Assembly (NCBI RefSeq): GCF_024168485.1
Contig: NZ_JALJVY010000004.1
Span: 62,001-126,000, forward strand
From: Sphingobium sp. OAS761
GTDB taxonomy: Bacteria; Pseudomonadota; Alphaproteobacteria; Sphingomonadales; Sphingomonadaceae
Length of the DNA stretch: 64,000 nucleotides
Direction: 5' to 3'
A program made the position numbers and the translations under genes. The notes beneath the pieces are model-generated. The model was not told the origin of the DNA, did no database searches, and saw nothing but the letters and a program-made list of their open reading frames with translations. Below are positions 16,617 to 25,316 of this stretch, piece by piece (within the stretch, counting starts at the first letter, position 1; each line of letters opens with the position of its first letter).

Positions 16617-17081
16617 ATGGACGACATCATCATGGCGCGCGCGATCCATGTCCTTTCAGTCCTCTTCTGGATCGGAGGGGTGGGCTTCGTGACGCTCGTG
16701 GTGATGCCGTCCATTCGCGGCTCCACCGCCCCGGATGACAGGCTTGCCGCATTCCACCGGATCGAGGGGCGCTTTGCGCCGCAAGCCCGGGTCTGGGTTC
16801 TGCTCGCCGGTGCCAGCGGCTTCTGGATGATCCATCGCGCGCAAATGTGGGATCGGTTTGCCTATCCGCAGTTCTGGTGGATGCATGCGATGATCGGGTT
16901 GTGGGCGATCTTCTTCGCCATGCTGTTCCTGGTCGAGCCGCTGTTTCTCCACCGGCGCATGCAGAATTCGTCCGACCCTGCAAAGGACTTCAGGCGCATG
17001 GAGCGGCTGCACCGCATTCTTCTCCTGATCGCGGTGGTTACGGTGCTTGGCGCTGTCGCGGGCAGCTACGGCCTGTTCTGA
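16617..17081 (+). CDS. CopD-like four-helix membrane protein
   Basis: Protein of 154 residues with four predicted helices (HVLSVLFWIGGVGFVTLVVM; VWVLLAGASGFWMI; MHAMIGLWAIFFAMLFL; LLLIAVVTVLGAVAGSYGL) and conserved-looking His and Trp residues at membrane edges, as in CopD-like proteins. It starts 12 bases after hmp with GGAGAG before the ATG, so it is in the NO operon. A haem- or copper-related role is possible but not shown. Confidence 0.65.
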   Translation: MDDIIMARAIHVLSVLFWIGGVGFVTLVVMPSIRGSTAPDDRLAAFHRIEGRFAPQARVWVLLAGASGFWMIHRAQMWDRFAYPQFWWMHAMIGLWAIFFAMLFLVEPLFLHRRMQNSSDPAKDFRRMERLHRILLLIAVVTVLGAVAGSYGLF

Positions 17082-17101
17082 GCCTCGAAACGGATCGAAC
17101 C

Positions 17102-17120
17102 GCGCCCTGCAGGCGCCTTT
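17102..17120 (+). terminator. weak hairpin after the hmp operon
   Basis: GCGCC-CTGCA-GGCGC followed by CTTT. Short stem and T-tract, 20 bases after the CopD-like stop. Confidence 0.3.
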
Positions 17121-17186
17121 CACAATCCCAATTAGCATTGGTCTCGCCCCTCGGGGTGGGAACGATAGAATCTGGACCATTCATAC

Positions 17187-17855
17187 GTGAAGTTTTTCAA
17201 GCCCATTCTGGCGGGCGCGCACCGCAAAGATCGAATTCTTGCCTGCATCGGCGCGATACTCGGTATCATAGTGACTGTGATGGTCTGCGCGACCATTCCG
17301 CACGAGATCGCGGATCTCCCGATCATCGTTGCGCCGCTTGGCGCATCGGCGGTTCTGGTTTTCGCCGTGCCTTCCAGTCCTTTGGCGCAGCCATGGCCCG
17401 TAATTGGCGGCAACATCATATCCACGCTGATTGGCGTGGCCGTCTTTCAGGCAATCCCGAACCCAACGATCGCCGCCGGCGTTGCGGTGGGCGCCGCCAT
17501 ATTGGCGATGTCGATGCTTGGCTGCCTCCATCCCCCCGGCGGAGCGGCCGCGCTGACAGCCGTGATCGGAAGTCAGAACATTCACATTGCCGGCTTTGCG
17601 TTCGCTTTCCTGCCCATAGGGCTGAATTCGATCACTCTTGTCATTGCGGCGATGCTGTTTCACCGAATGAGCGGCCACAGCTATCCACACCGGCTCATCG
17701 CTCCGCTTCCACTGCCCACAACCGGCGTACAGCTTCAGGACATCGATGCCGCCCTCGACGACATGCATGAGAGTTTCGACATTACGAGGGAAGACCTCAA
17801 AGCCCTGCTTTCGCGCGCTGAACATCACGCAGCCCAGCGGCAGGCTTCGCCGTAG
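17187..17855 (+). CDS. HPP family membrane protein
   Basis: Protein of 222 residues with about four helices in the first 170 residues and the family motif CLHPPGGAAALTAVIG, then a soluble tail (LQDIDAALDDMHESFDITRE). HPP proteins include nitrite transporters of cyanobacteria and plastids and are often near NO/nitrite genes. The GTG start has only a weak ribosome site. It follows the hmp group by 105 bases and may have its own promoter. Confidence 0.82.
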   Translation: MKFFKPILAGAHRKDRILACIGAILGIIVTVMVCATIPHEIADLPIIVAPLGASAVLVFAVPSSPLAQPWPVIGGNIISTLIGVAVFQAIPNPTIAAGVAVGAAILAMSMLGCLHPPGGAAALTAVIGSQNIHIAGFAFAFLPIGLNSITLVIAAMLFHRMSGHSYPHRLIAPLPLPTTGVQLQDIDAALDDMHESFDITREDLKALLSRAEHHAAQRQASP

Positions 17856-18113
17856 GCCAGAACATATCGAGGGATTGCGGAGGAGTCGGGCGCCGCGAAC
17901 ATTCCGGTCATTCCAGGCCGATCTCGCCGTATCATACATTCCCGTTCGATCGCCAGCCATAATGACCACAAGTGGACAGGAGAACGGATCGACAGCTTCA
18001 GCTTCTCGAAGGGCGGTAGCCGCTGCATAGGTGAGCAATCGCTCTATCGTGCGACGGCCCGGCCCGATTTCGCATACCTATTCGCGATTCCATATTTCCA
18101 TGGTAGTCGAACT
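17856..18113. other. intergenic stretch, no gene recognised
   Basis: No frame here has recognisable similarity or a good ribosome site. The right end leads into a perfect palindrome at 18114. Confidence 0.35.
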
Positions 18114-18129
18114 ATCGAATCGATTCGAT
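18114..18129. promoter_or_regulatory. perfect 16-bp palindrome upstream of a secreted-protein gene
   Basis: ATCGAATCGATTCGAT is its own reverse complement and ends 31 bp before the start codon at 18160. The position suits an operator for a dimeric regulator. Confidence 0.5.
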
Positions 18130-18159
18130 CATTGTCGGTTCGTGCATGGGAGAACGTCT

Positions 18160-18525
18160 ATGAAACGGATAGCCGCAATAGCTGCGCTGTCGCTTATCTC
18201 CGCTCCGGCCGTGGCACAGTGGGAACCCCCGGATGAAGTTCTTCAGGTCCGTATCAAAGGCGATGGCGACTGGTTTGTGCGATGCCAGTACAAGAATCGC
18301 AAAGGCGAGGACGTAACGGACGAAGCACGCGGACCGCGTGACGAGCGCCTGCATATCCGAACATCACAAGGCAGTTGCACCTACCAGAGCGCTGCAAGTG
18401 AAACGCTGACGATCCGGCTCAAGAGCCCGCTTTACCGGTGCACCCTGCCGGAGCCCGGCGAGGGGTGCGAACAAACCTTCCCTGCGGGCATTTCGGGACA
18501 GTTCGAAATCCGCCGGAGGAACTAG
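18160..18525 (+). CDS. small exported protein of unknown function
   Basis: Protein of 121 residues with a signal peptide (MKRIAAIAALSLISAPAVAQ). The mature part is beta-rich and has four cysteines (FVRCQYK; GSCTYQ; LYRCTLPEPGEGCEQ), suggesting two disulfides in the periplasm. ATG 18160 is chosen for the signal peptide, after GGGAGAA. It is followed 68 bases later by the ars operon but nothing ties it to arsenic. Confidence 0.6.
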   Translation: MKRIAAIAALSLISAPAVAQWEPPDEVLQVRIKGDGDWFVRCQYKNRKGEDVTDEARGPRDERLHIRTSQGSCTYQSAASETLTIRLKSPLYRCTLPEPGEGCEQTFPAGISGQFEIRRRN

Positions 18526-18563
18526 GTCCATGGTACGTCATGAGAGATTGGCAACAGCTTGCT

Positions 18564-18601
18564 CAGTTCCATCTTTCCGCTACAGGAGAAATATGGAACT
18601 G
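18564..18601. promoter_or_regulatory. inverted repeat overlapping the arsR start, probable ArsR operator
   Basis: CAGTTCCAT (18564-18572) and ATGGAACTG (18593-18601) are exact inverted repeats 20 bases apart; the right arm includes the arsR ATG. Neighbouring bases (CATCTTTC / GAAAGATG) extend the symmetry in part. This would let ArsR repress its own translation start and promoter. Confidence 0.5.
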
Positions 18602-18946
18602 AAAGATGCCGCCGCTGCCCTGTCCGCCCTCGGTCACACCGGACGCCTCTCGGTGTTCCGCCTGCTGGTGCAGGCGGGACCAGAGGGGGTTGCCGCCGGC
18701 GAGATCGCCCGGCACCTCGACGTGCCCCCGAACACGCTTTCGACAAATCTTAACATTCTTTCGCATGTCGAACTGATCGAGAGCCGGCGCGAGGGACGCT
18801 CGATCATCTACACCGCGCGCTATGCGGACATGACTGCGCTGCTCGAATTCCTGATGCAGGATTGCTGCAATGGCGCACCGGAAATCTGTGCGCCTTTGGC
18901 CGATGTCGCGCTCAAGAGCCATTGCCGTCCGGAAGGCCGTGCATGA
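18593..18946 (+). CDS. arsR: ArsR-family arsenic-responsive repressor
   Basis: Protein of 117 residues with a winged helix (LSALGHTGRLSVFRLLVQAG; AGEIARHLDVPPNTLSTNLN; ESRREGRSIIY) and cysteines near the C-terminus (DCCNGAPEICAPL; HC) in a type found in many alphaproteobacterial ArsR proteins. AGGAGAA precedes the ATG. Its stop overlaps arsC by ATGA. It should release the operon on binding As(III). Confidence 0.9.
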   Translation: MELKDAAAALSALGHTGRLSVFRLLVQAGPEGVAAGEIARHLDVPPNTLSTNLNILSHVELIESRREGRSIIYTARYADMTALLEFLMQDCCNGAPEICAPLADVALKSHCRPEGRA

Positions 18947-19464
18947 GCGACGGAAGCTACAAGGTGCTGTTTCTCTGCACCGGAAATTCGGCACGTTCGA
19001 TCCTCGGGGAAGTATTGATGAACCAACTCGGGCAAGGCCGGTTCAGGGCCTATAGCGCTGGAAGCCAGCCCAAAGGCCAGGTCCATCCGATGGCAATCGA
19101 GGTGCTGAAAAGCGCCGGTCTTCCGACCGAAGGCCTGCGCTCGAAGAACTGGAGCGAGTTTTCACGTTCTGATGCGCCGGAGTTCGATTTCATCTTCACC
19201 GTCTGCGACAATGCTGCCGGAGAGAGCTGCCCGGTCTGGCCAGGCAAGCCGCTGACGGCGCATTGGGGAATCGAGGATCCAGCTGCCGTCGAGGGCGATG
19301 GTCAGCGCAGAGCGTTCGAAGATGCGCTGCGTTTCCTGCGCAACCGCATCTCGCTGTTCCTTGCCCTTCCGCACAGTGCCCTGGACGAGATGGCGATGCG
19401 CGGGAAGCTCCGGGAAATCGGGCGCAGCGAAGGAGCCAGTGCAAAAGCGGAGGACGCACAATGA
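18943..19464 (+). CDS. arsC: arsenate reductase, low-molecular-weight phosphatase type
   Basis: Protein of 173 residues with VLFLCTGNSARSILGE (nucleophile Cys12 in the CX5R loop), FTVCDNAAGESCPVWPG (second cysteine pair) and HWGIEDPAA carrying the general-acid Asp. It reduces arsenate to arsenite with thioredoxin- or glutaredoxin-type recycling. It overlaps arsR and the next arsC by ATGA each, so translation is coupled. Confidence 0.92.
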   Translation: MSDGSYKVLFLCTGNSARSILGEVLMNQLGQGRFRAYSAGSQPKGQVHPMAIEVLKSAGLPTEGLRSKNWSEFSRSDAPEFDFIFTVCDNAAGESCPVWPGKPLTAHWGIEDPAAVEGDGQRRAFEDALRFLRNRISLFLALPHSALDEMAMRGKLREIGRSEGASAKAEDAQ

Positions 19465-19889
19465 GCGCCGATCTGGTCATCTATCACAATCCCGAATGCG
19501 GCACGTCGCGCAATGTGCTGGGCCTGATCCGCAATGCCGGGATCGAACCGCATGTCATCGAATATCTCAAATCCCCGCCCTCGCGCGCGATGCTGGTCCA
19601 ACTGCTCGAACGCGCCGGACTAAGTCCGCGAGAACTGCTGCGCGAGAAGGGCACCCCGTTTCACGACCTCGGATTGGGTGACGAGACGTTGTCAGACGAT
19701 GTGCTGATCGATGCGATGATGGAGCATCCGGTCCTTATCAACCGTCCGCTGGTCGTCTCGCCGCTCGGGGTCGGGCTTTGCCGCCCCTCGGAAGCCGTGC
19801 TCGACCTGATCCCGACCATGCAGCAAGGCGCCTTCGCCAAGGAAGATGGCGAACAGGTAATCGACGAACGCGGCGAGCGGGTGGGTTGA
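19461..19889 (+). CDS. arsC: arsenate reductase, glutaredoxin-dependent (ArsC/Spx fold)
   Basis: Protein of 142 residues with IYHNPECGTSRN (catalytic Cys13), EYLKSPPS, and INRPLVVSPLGVGLCRPSE, the hallmark RP segment of plasmid-type ArsC. It is unrelated in fold to the preceding reductase. The operon thus encodes two independent routes for arsenate reduction. ATGA overlap with the previous gene. Confidence 0.93.
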   Translation: MSADLVIYHNPECGTSRNVLGLIRNAGIEPHVIEYLKSPPSRAMLVQLLERAGLSPRELLREKGTPFHDLGLGDETLSDDVLIDAMMEHPVLINRPLVVSPLGVGLCRPSEAVLDLIPTMQQGAFAKEDGEQVIDERGERVG

Positions 19890-19898
19890 GAGGAACGC

Positions 19899-20987
19899 AT
19901 GGCAACGGAACCGCAAGACATCGCCGCAGCAAACGAAGCGGGTAACCCATCTGCCTCTCCGCTCGGGATCTTCGAGCGCTGGCTCTCACTGTGGGTGGCA
20001 CTGTCGATCGTCGCGGGCGTTGTGCTCGGCTATCTGGCTCCCGGTGCGTTCGGTGTGCTGGCACGCTTCGAGATCGCCTCGGTCAATCTGGTCGTGGCGG
20101 TGCTCATCTGGGCGATGATCTACCCGATGATGATCGGCGTCGATTTTGCCAGTGTGCGCGACATCGGCTCCAAGCCGCGCGGCCTCATTATCACACTGGT
20201 GGTGAACTGGCTCATCAAACCCTTCACCATGGCCGGACTTGCCGTGCTGTTCTTCAACGTTCTTTATTCCGGGATCATCCCTTACGAGGACGGGCAGCAA
20301 TATATCGCCGGGCTGATCCTGCTCGGGGCCGCGCCCTGCACGGCGATGGTGTTTGTCTGGGCACAGATGACGAAGGGCGATCCGGCTTACACGCTGGTGC
20401 AGGTATCGGTGAACGATCTCGTCATGATCGTTGCCTTCGCTCCGATCGTGGCGCTCTTGCTCGGCGTGACCGACATTGTTGTGCCGTGGCAAACGCTGCT
20501 CCTCTCGGTCGTTCTTTATGTCGTGATCCCATTGGCGGCTGGTGCGATTACACGCCGCCGGGTGATTGCAGCCCATGGCGGCGACAGTGCTGCTGTCGAT
20601 GCCTTTACCGCCAGGCTGAAGCCGTGGTCGATCATCGGTCTGCTCGCGACTGTGGTGCTTCTGTTCGCCTTTCAGGCGGGAACGATCATCGGCCAACCGT
20701 TGCTGATCCTGCTGATCGCAATACCAATCATCATCCAGTCCTACGGCATCTTCGTTATTGCCTATGGCGCGGCCTGGTTGTGGCGCTTGCCGCATGCGAT
20801 TGCCGCGCCCTGCGCACTGATCGGGACATCCAACTTTTTCGAACTGGCCGTCGCGGTGGCCATTGGTCTGTTCGGCCTATCAAGCGGCGCCGCGCTGGCA
20901 ACGGTGGTCGGGGTGCTGGTGGAAGTGCCGGTGATGCTTTCACTGGTCGCCTACGCCAACCGGACACGTGCGCGGTTCCCGCAATAA
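19899..20987 (+). CDS. arsB: ACR3-family arsenite efflux transporter
   Basis: Protein of 362 residues with about ten helices. Diagnostic segments: [54 protein letters not shown] with the essential-type cysteine, VSVNDLVMI and [13 protein letters not shown]. It exports arsenite made by the two reductases. AGGAACGC precedes the ATG. ACR3-type, not the unrelated ArsB type, despite the shared gene name. Confidence 0.93.
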   Translation: MATEPQDIAAANEAGNPSASPLGIFERWLSLWVALSIVAGVVLGYLAPGAFGVLARFEIASVNLVVAVLIWAMIYPMMIGVDFASVRDIGSKPRGLIITLVVNWLIKPFTMAGLAVLFFNVLYSGIIPYEDGQQYIAGLILLGAAPCTAMVFVWAQMTKGDPAYTLVQVSVNDLVMIVAFAPIVALLLGVTDIVVPWQTLLLSVVLYVVIPLAAGAITRRRVIAAHGGDSAAVDAFTARLKPWSIIGLLATVVLLFAFQAGTIIGQPLLILLIAIPIIIQSYGIFVIAYGAAWLWRLPHAIAAPCALIGTSNFFELAVAVAIGLFGLSSGAALATVVGVLVEVPVMLSLVAYANRTRARFPQ

Positions 20988-21009
20988 CCTTTGAGCCAAC
21001 GGACCTTGC

Positions 21010-21774
21010 ATGACGCGCCTGCGAACTCTTCCCGATCCCGATAGTTTCCCCGCCCTGAAACCCGAATACCTGCGTGCGCAGCCTGCGCTTGGTCTCGGCC
21101 CGCTCGATCCGCCGCCCCGGATATTGTTGCTTTACGGTTCGCTGCGCGATCGCTCTTATTCGCGGCTGGCCGTGGAGGAAGCGGCGCGCCTGTTGCAGCT
21201 ATTCGGGTGTGAGACGAGGATATTCGACCCTTCCGACCTGCCGTTGCCCGATCAGGTCGAAGATGACGATCACCCGGCCGTGCACGAACTCCGGGAACTC
21301 TCGCTTTGGTCGGAAGGGCAGGTCTGGTGCAGCCCCGAACGCCACGGCCAGATCACCGGACTCATGAAGGCGCAGATCGATCACCTGCCGCTCGCCTATA
21401 AAGGCCTGAGGCCCACGCAGGGCCGGACTCTGGCGGTCATGCAGGTCTGCGCGGGCTCGCAAAGCTTCAACAGCATCAATGCGCTGCGTATTCTCGGCCG
21501 GTGGATGCGCATGTTCACGATCCCCAATCAGTCGAGCATCGCCAAGGCCTATGAAGAGTTCGACGAAGCCGGCCGTATGAAACCCTCGAGCTATTATGAC
21601 CGGATCGTCGATGTGATGGAGGAACTGGTGCGCTTCACCGTGCTTCTGCGGCCCCATGCAAACCAGCTTGTAGACCGCTACTCGGAGCGAAAAGAGCGGG
21701 ACGAGCCCGTCGATACCCACGTAGAGTTAGCTGGGCTGGAAGCTCCCTGCGTATCGCGAGATAGGCGGAGTTAA
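21010..21774 (+). CDS. arsH: ArsH, NADPH-dependent FMN reductase / organoarsenical oxidase
   Basis: Protein of 254 residues with the flavodoxin-like FMN loop [40 protein letters not shown] and [19 protein letters not shown]. Relatives oxidise trivalent methyl- or aryl-arsenicals. It follows the ACR3 gene by 22 bases and its stop overlaps the chrA start (TAATG), so it is in the ars operon. Confidence 0.92.
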   Translation: MTRLRTLPDPDSFPALKPEYLRAQPALGLGPLDPPPRILLLYGSLRDRSYSRLAVEEAARLLQLFGCETRIFDPSDLPLPDQVEDDDHPAVHELRELSLWSEGQVWCSPERHGQITGLMKAQIDHLPLAYKGLRPTQGRTLAVMQVCAGSQSFNSINALRILGRWMRMFTIPNQSSIAKAYEEFDEAGRMKPSSYYDRIVDVMEELVRFTVLLRPHANQLVDRYSERKERDEPVDTHVELAGLEAPCVSRDRRS

Positions 21775-22982
21775 TGCCCAGTCAGGCCGACGAAAGTGCC
21801 AAGGCCGGAACCGCGGCCGAGGTCTTCCTGGCATTCCTTAAACTGGGCTGTACCTCATTTGGCGGGCCGATCGCGCATCTGGGATATTTCCGCGAAGAAC
21901 TCGTCGTGCGCCGCCGCTGGCTCGATGATCGCGACTATGGCGAACTCCTCGCCCTGTGCCAGTTCCTTCCGGGACCGGCTTCGAGCCAGGCTGGATTCGC
22001 GCTCGGATTGATGCGCGCGGGGCCGCTGGGCGGACTTGCGGCATGGACTGCGTTCACGTTCCCCTCGGCCGTGCTCATGTTCGCCTTCGCATTCTTCACC
22101 GGGATATTGTCCGGGCCTTTATCCGACGCAGCACTACATGGACTCAAGCTCGCAGCCGTGGCGATCGTTGCCCAGGCGCTGTTCGGCATGGCCCGCAACC
22201 TCACACCTGATACGCCGCGATTGATATTGGCGATCGCCGTGACCATCGCCATGCTGCTTGTCGCGACACCTGCAGCGCAAATCGCGATGATCGTATTCGG
22301 TGCTCTCGCTGGCCTCATCATCCTTCGGGCACCCGGAATGACACCTGCCGAGAATGTCGGCTGGATGCCGGGACTGCGAACCGGAATAGTGTGTCTCGTG
22401 CTGTTCGCCGCTCTTCTGTTCCTGCTTCCTCTTGCGGCGATGCTGGGAAGTCCGTCGCTTGAGCAAGCGGACATCTTCTATCGCGCGGGCGCTCTGGTGT
22501 TCGGTGGTGGGCATGTGGTCTTGCCCTTGTTGAGCGCAGGCCTTGTTCCGGGTTGGATGAACGCGGACACCTTCCTTGCCGGATATGGCGCGGCACAGGC
22601 CTTGCCGGGGCCGCTGTTTGCGATTTCAGCCTATCTTGGTGCAGAGGCTATGCCGTCCGCGAGACTGGGCGGCGCCTTGCTGGCCCTCGCTATGATCTTT
22701 TTGCCGGGCATGTTGCTCATCGCCGCTGCGCTTCCGTTTCGCGCGGTCGTGACTGGCAGCGCACGAGCGCAATCTGCCATTGCCGGGGCCAATGCCGCCG
22801 TGGTGGGGATACTGGCTGCTGCCCTGTATGATCCGCTCTGGACGGCCACCGTCGTTTCGCTAGAGGACGCCGCAATCGCAGTGGCAGGTTTTTTGCTCTC
22901 GGTGCGCTTCAAAGTGTCGCCGCTCATCGTCATTGTCGGCACGATTGGCGCAGGCTGGGCAATCACGGCTTTCCGAACGTAG
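21774..22982 (+). CDS. chrA: chromate transporter ChrA
   Basis: Protein of 402 residues, two homologous halves: FLKLGCTSFGGPIAHLGYFR with LCQFLPGPASSQAGFALG in the first, GALVFGGGHVVLPLLSAGLV with GYGAAQALPGPLFAISAYLG in the second. These are the CHR-family signatures. It exports chromate. It shares a TAATG junction with arsH, so chromate and arsenic resistance are apparently transcribed together. Confidence 0.93.
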   Translation: MPSQADESAKAGTAAEVFLAFLKLGCTSFGGPIAHLGYFREELVVRRRWLDDRDYGELLALCQFLPGPASSQAGFALGLMRAGPLGGLAAWTAFTFPSAVLMFAFAFFTGILSGPLSDAALHGLKLAAVAIVAQALFGMARNLTPDTPRLILAIAVTIAMLLVATPAAQIAMIVFGALAGLIILRAPGMTPAENVGWMPGLRTGIVCLVLFAALLFLLPLAAMLGSPSLEQADIFYRAGALVFGGGHVVLPLLSAGLVPGWMNADTFLAGYGAAQALPGPLFAISAYLGAEAMPSARLGGALLALAMIFLPGMLLIAAALPFRAVVTGSARAQSAIAGANAAVVGILAAALYDPLWTATVVSLEDAAIAVAGFLLSVRFKVSPLIVIVGTIGAGWAITAFRT

Positions 22983-23359
22983 ACGCGGCCGTTCGCGTGG
23001 GGCTGTGCCTCAAGGAGTAAGAGAGCGCCCGCATAGTCATCGAACTCGGCCGCCTACCGCTTTCGCACCTCGCCAGAGCTGCCTGTAGGACTGACCCTCG
23101 CCTCAGACACATCATTGGTGCAACCATCATGTCTGCTGTCGGGTGAAGGTTAACGACGGGGATGGCACGCACACCACCACCTCAGATCACGGCTTCCAAT
23201 GGGAGCTATCCTAAATTGAACAAGAAGAATCTGCCATTCCCGATCGTCCCAATTGCCGCCACAGACGTTCCTTGCCGTCTAATCGCCCTCCAACCACTTT
23301 TAGGCCGCGCTGGAAAATAACCCCCTTGTGTTTGCATGAGCCTCAATCGGACCTACGGC
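22983..23359. other. intergenic stretch between chrA and the ParB-like genes
   Basis: No supported gene. Convergent genes flank it. Composition becomes more AT-rich to the right, where palindromes begin at 23360. No clear terminator for chrA. Confidence 0.4.
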
Positions 23360-23460
23360 CCTATTAATAGGTGGAGGAACATCTAAATAGGGGATGAGCA
23401 TCGAGATTTAGACAATAACCTCCATACGGTCGAGAGTTCTATATTGTCTAGCATACAATA
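23360..23460. repeat. cluster of palindromes in AT-rich DNA next to the recombinase/ParB module
   Basis: A perfect 12-bp palindrome CCTATTAATAGG (23360-23371); TAGACAATA (23409-23417) inverted as TATTGTCTA (23442-23450); and a further TATTGT-N7-ACAATA pair (23442-23460). Repeated TATTGT words in both orientations look like a protein-binding or recombination site. It lies just beyond the 3' end of the ParB-like genes. Confidence 0.5.
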
Positions 23461-23542
23461 GTCAGCGAACTGCAGATGTATATGAGACTGCATAGTGCGG
23501 AATTATAACGTATTCCTAGAATCTTATGGTGCAAATCCGTGT

Positions 23543-24442
23543 TCAACTTGCTCCCATCTGCTCCAGGGAAGCTGCGCCGATGATGACCTGAAACTCAGCC
23601 AGAATATCAGGATGATATTTGGTGAGATAGCCCTGGATATTTTCGTTCTCCACCAACCGGCCAAGATAGCGTGACGCCAGCACGAGCTGGAGAACATCGT
23701 CACCATAGGTTTCCTCGACCGCCTTGAAATCCCGGTTCAGGCTTTCCAGTTCGCGCTCCATCCGCGCCATCTGCTCGGGCGTCATGCCGTCGATCTTCTT
23801 GGGTTGATCGGGCTTGGTGAGATCCGATTGCTTCGTCGCCGCCAGGATCGCCTTGGCATAGGCGAGCGTAAAATTGTTGACCGAAATCATCAGTTCCGCA
23901 GCCTCGATCTGGCGCAATGGCTTCATCTTGCGCAGCACATCGAAGGCATGGCTGTTGACGTTCTTGTCTTTGAGAAGATTGGCGACCTCCGGGGAAATGC
24001 CGGACAGCAAGGTCTTCCTGCGGTGGAGCGCCGACTTGTTGATACCGAGAGCCTGAGCGATTTTCTCTTCTGAGGCCCCTCGCTCGATAGCTCGCAAGAT
24101 CATATAATGCTCCTGCACCGTTGCCAGGCGATTGACTCGCTTGTTGTAGGTGAAAGTGTCATCGTCATCGGCAACGATGCAGCGCGCTTCCTCAATGCCG
24201 TGTTCGCGCAGAGCATGATACCGCAGGTGGCCATCGAGGAGCATCCGGCGCCCCTCCTTGTCCGCTTTCGCGACCGCCAAGGGCTCGACCAGACCTATTG
24301 CCAGAATCGACTTCTTGATCCGGCCATATTTGCGCGACGAAGCAATGCGCGGTGTCATTTGCCGAAGCGGAAGGAGGTCGTCGAGCCGCACGACGATGGC
24401 GTCCTGTTCAAATGCAATGCGAATGGCGTCAATATCAGCCAT
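23543..24442 (-). CDS. RepB/ParB-like DNA-binding protein (plasmid-partitioning RepB C-terminal type)
   Basis: Protein of 299 residues. N-terminal ParB-like domain (DDLLPLRQM; IKKSILAIGLVEPLAV; MLLDGHLRYHALREHG) followed by a helix-turn-helix (EEKIAQALGINKSALHRRKT) and a helical C-terminus with a coiled-coil-like stretch (MARMERELESLNRDFKAVEE). The DGHLR replaces the usual GERR phosphate motif, so CTPase activity is uncertain. It overlaps the next ParB-like gene by 8 bases and belongs to an operon led by a serine recombinase. Confidence 0.8.
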   Translation of the reverse strand: MADIDAIRIAFEQDAIVVRLDDLLPLRQMTPRIASSRKYGRIKKSILAIGLVEPLAVAKADKEGRRMLLDGHLRYHALREHGIEEARCIVADDDDTFTYNKRVNRLATVQEHYMILRAIERGASEEKIAQALGINKSALHRRKTLLSGISPEVANLLKDKNVNSHAFDVLRKMKPLRQIEAAELMISVNNFTLAYAKAILAATKQSDLTKPDQPKKIDGMTPEQMARMERELESLNRDFKAVEETYGDDVLQLVLASRYLGRLVENENIQGYLTKYHPDILAEFQVIIGAASLEQMGAS

Positions 24443-25316
24443 CGGTCATCCCCAGTCGTTCGGCGAGCGGCAGTGGCAAGGTGGCCATCGCTTCGGCGCG
24501 TAGAAGAGTGACAAAATGCTCCTCCTCCAGCAGCTTCTTGAGCGCGTTGACGATAAACAGCAGGCGGCCCTGGGTGAGTGACGCCTTTTTCACCAACGCC
24601 TTCTGCCGATCGACTTCCTTCTGATACGCCCGGACCAGCGATGCGGCGGTAGGCTTGCGGCTGGCCGCGCGAGATGCGGATCGAAGTCCCTGGATGCCTT
24701 TTCCGAGTTGATTGCGTTCCTCGACGATCCTGCGGATGGCGACGACCTGGTCGCCGGGCAAGGCTTTGGTTTCATAAGCTTCCGTCAGTGCGCGTTGAAC
24801 CTCGTGATCATTGGCGCGGGCGATTTCGATAGCGATCGTCGGCGGGATGATCTTGCGCTCGACAGCATCGAGAAGCCGATCCTCGCCTTTGTCGAGAAGC
24901 ATGCAGATCAAGGAAATATACTCGCTGCTGAAACCGAGCTTTTTTCCGAGTTCTGTATGGTTGTAGCCGCGGTCGCGGATGGCGCCGATTTCCCGGACGA
25001 GTTCGAGCGGTGACATATCACGTCGCGCCATGTTCTCGACCAGACTCATCACGAAACAATCCTCGCGGTCCACCGCGACGACCATGGCCGGGATCGTCGA
25101 TTGCCCAAGTTGCTGGAACGCCTCCATGCGACCCTGACCGCAGACGAGTTCATACCGCTTACTTCGGGGAATCTGCCGCACCGTGACCGGCCGTTTGAGG
25201 CCAACGGAGGCAATGCTCTCGACCAGCTCGTCAAATACCTTGCGATTGCGCGCACGGGGGTTGAGAATATCGATGTTCGCGATCGGGATCGTCCTGATTT
25301 CGGCGGTGTCTGTCAT
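24435..25316 (-). CDS. ParB-like nuclease-domain/HTH protein
   Basis: Protein of 293 residues: ParB N-terminal domain (IPIANIDILNPRARN; FDELVESIASVGLKRPVTVR; ELVCGQGRMEAFQQLG; MSLVENMARRDMSPLELVRE), then HTH (NHTELGKKLGFSSEYISLIC). GQGR is close to the GERR-type motif. It overlaps the recombinase stop by ATGA and the RepB-like gene by 8 bases. No ParA is nearby, so it is unlikely to work as a normal partition system; a role with the recombinase is the alternative. Confidence 0.8.
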   Translation of the reverse strand: MTDTAEIRTIPIANIDILNPRARNRKVFDELVESIASVGLKRPVTVRQIPRSKRYELVCGQGRMEAFQQLGQSTIPAMVVAVDREDCFVMSLVENMARRDMSPLELVREIGAIRDRGYNHTELGKKLGFSSEYISLICMLLDKGEDRLLDAVERKIIPPTIAIEIARANDHEVQRALTEAYETKALPGDQVVAIRRIVEERNQLGKGIQGLRSASRAASRKPTAASLVRAYQKEVDRQKALVKKASLTQGRLLFIVNALKKLLEEEHFVTLLRAEAMATLPLPLAERLGMTDG

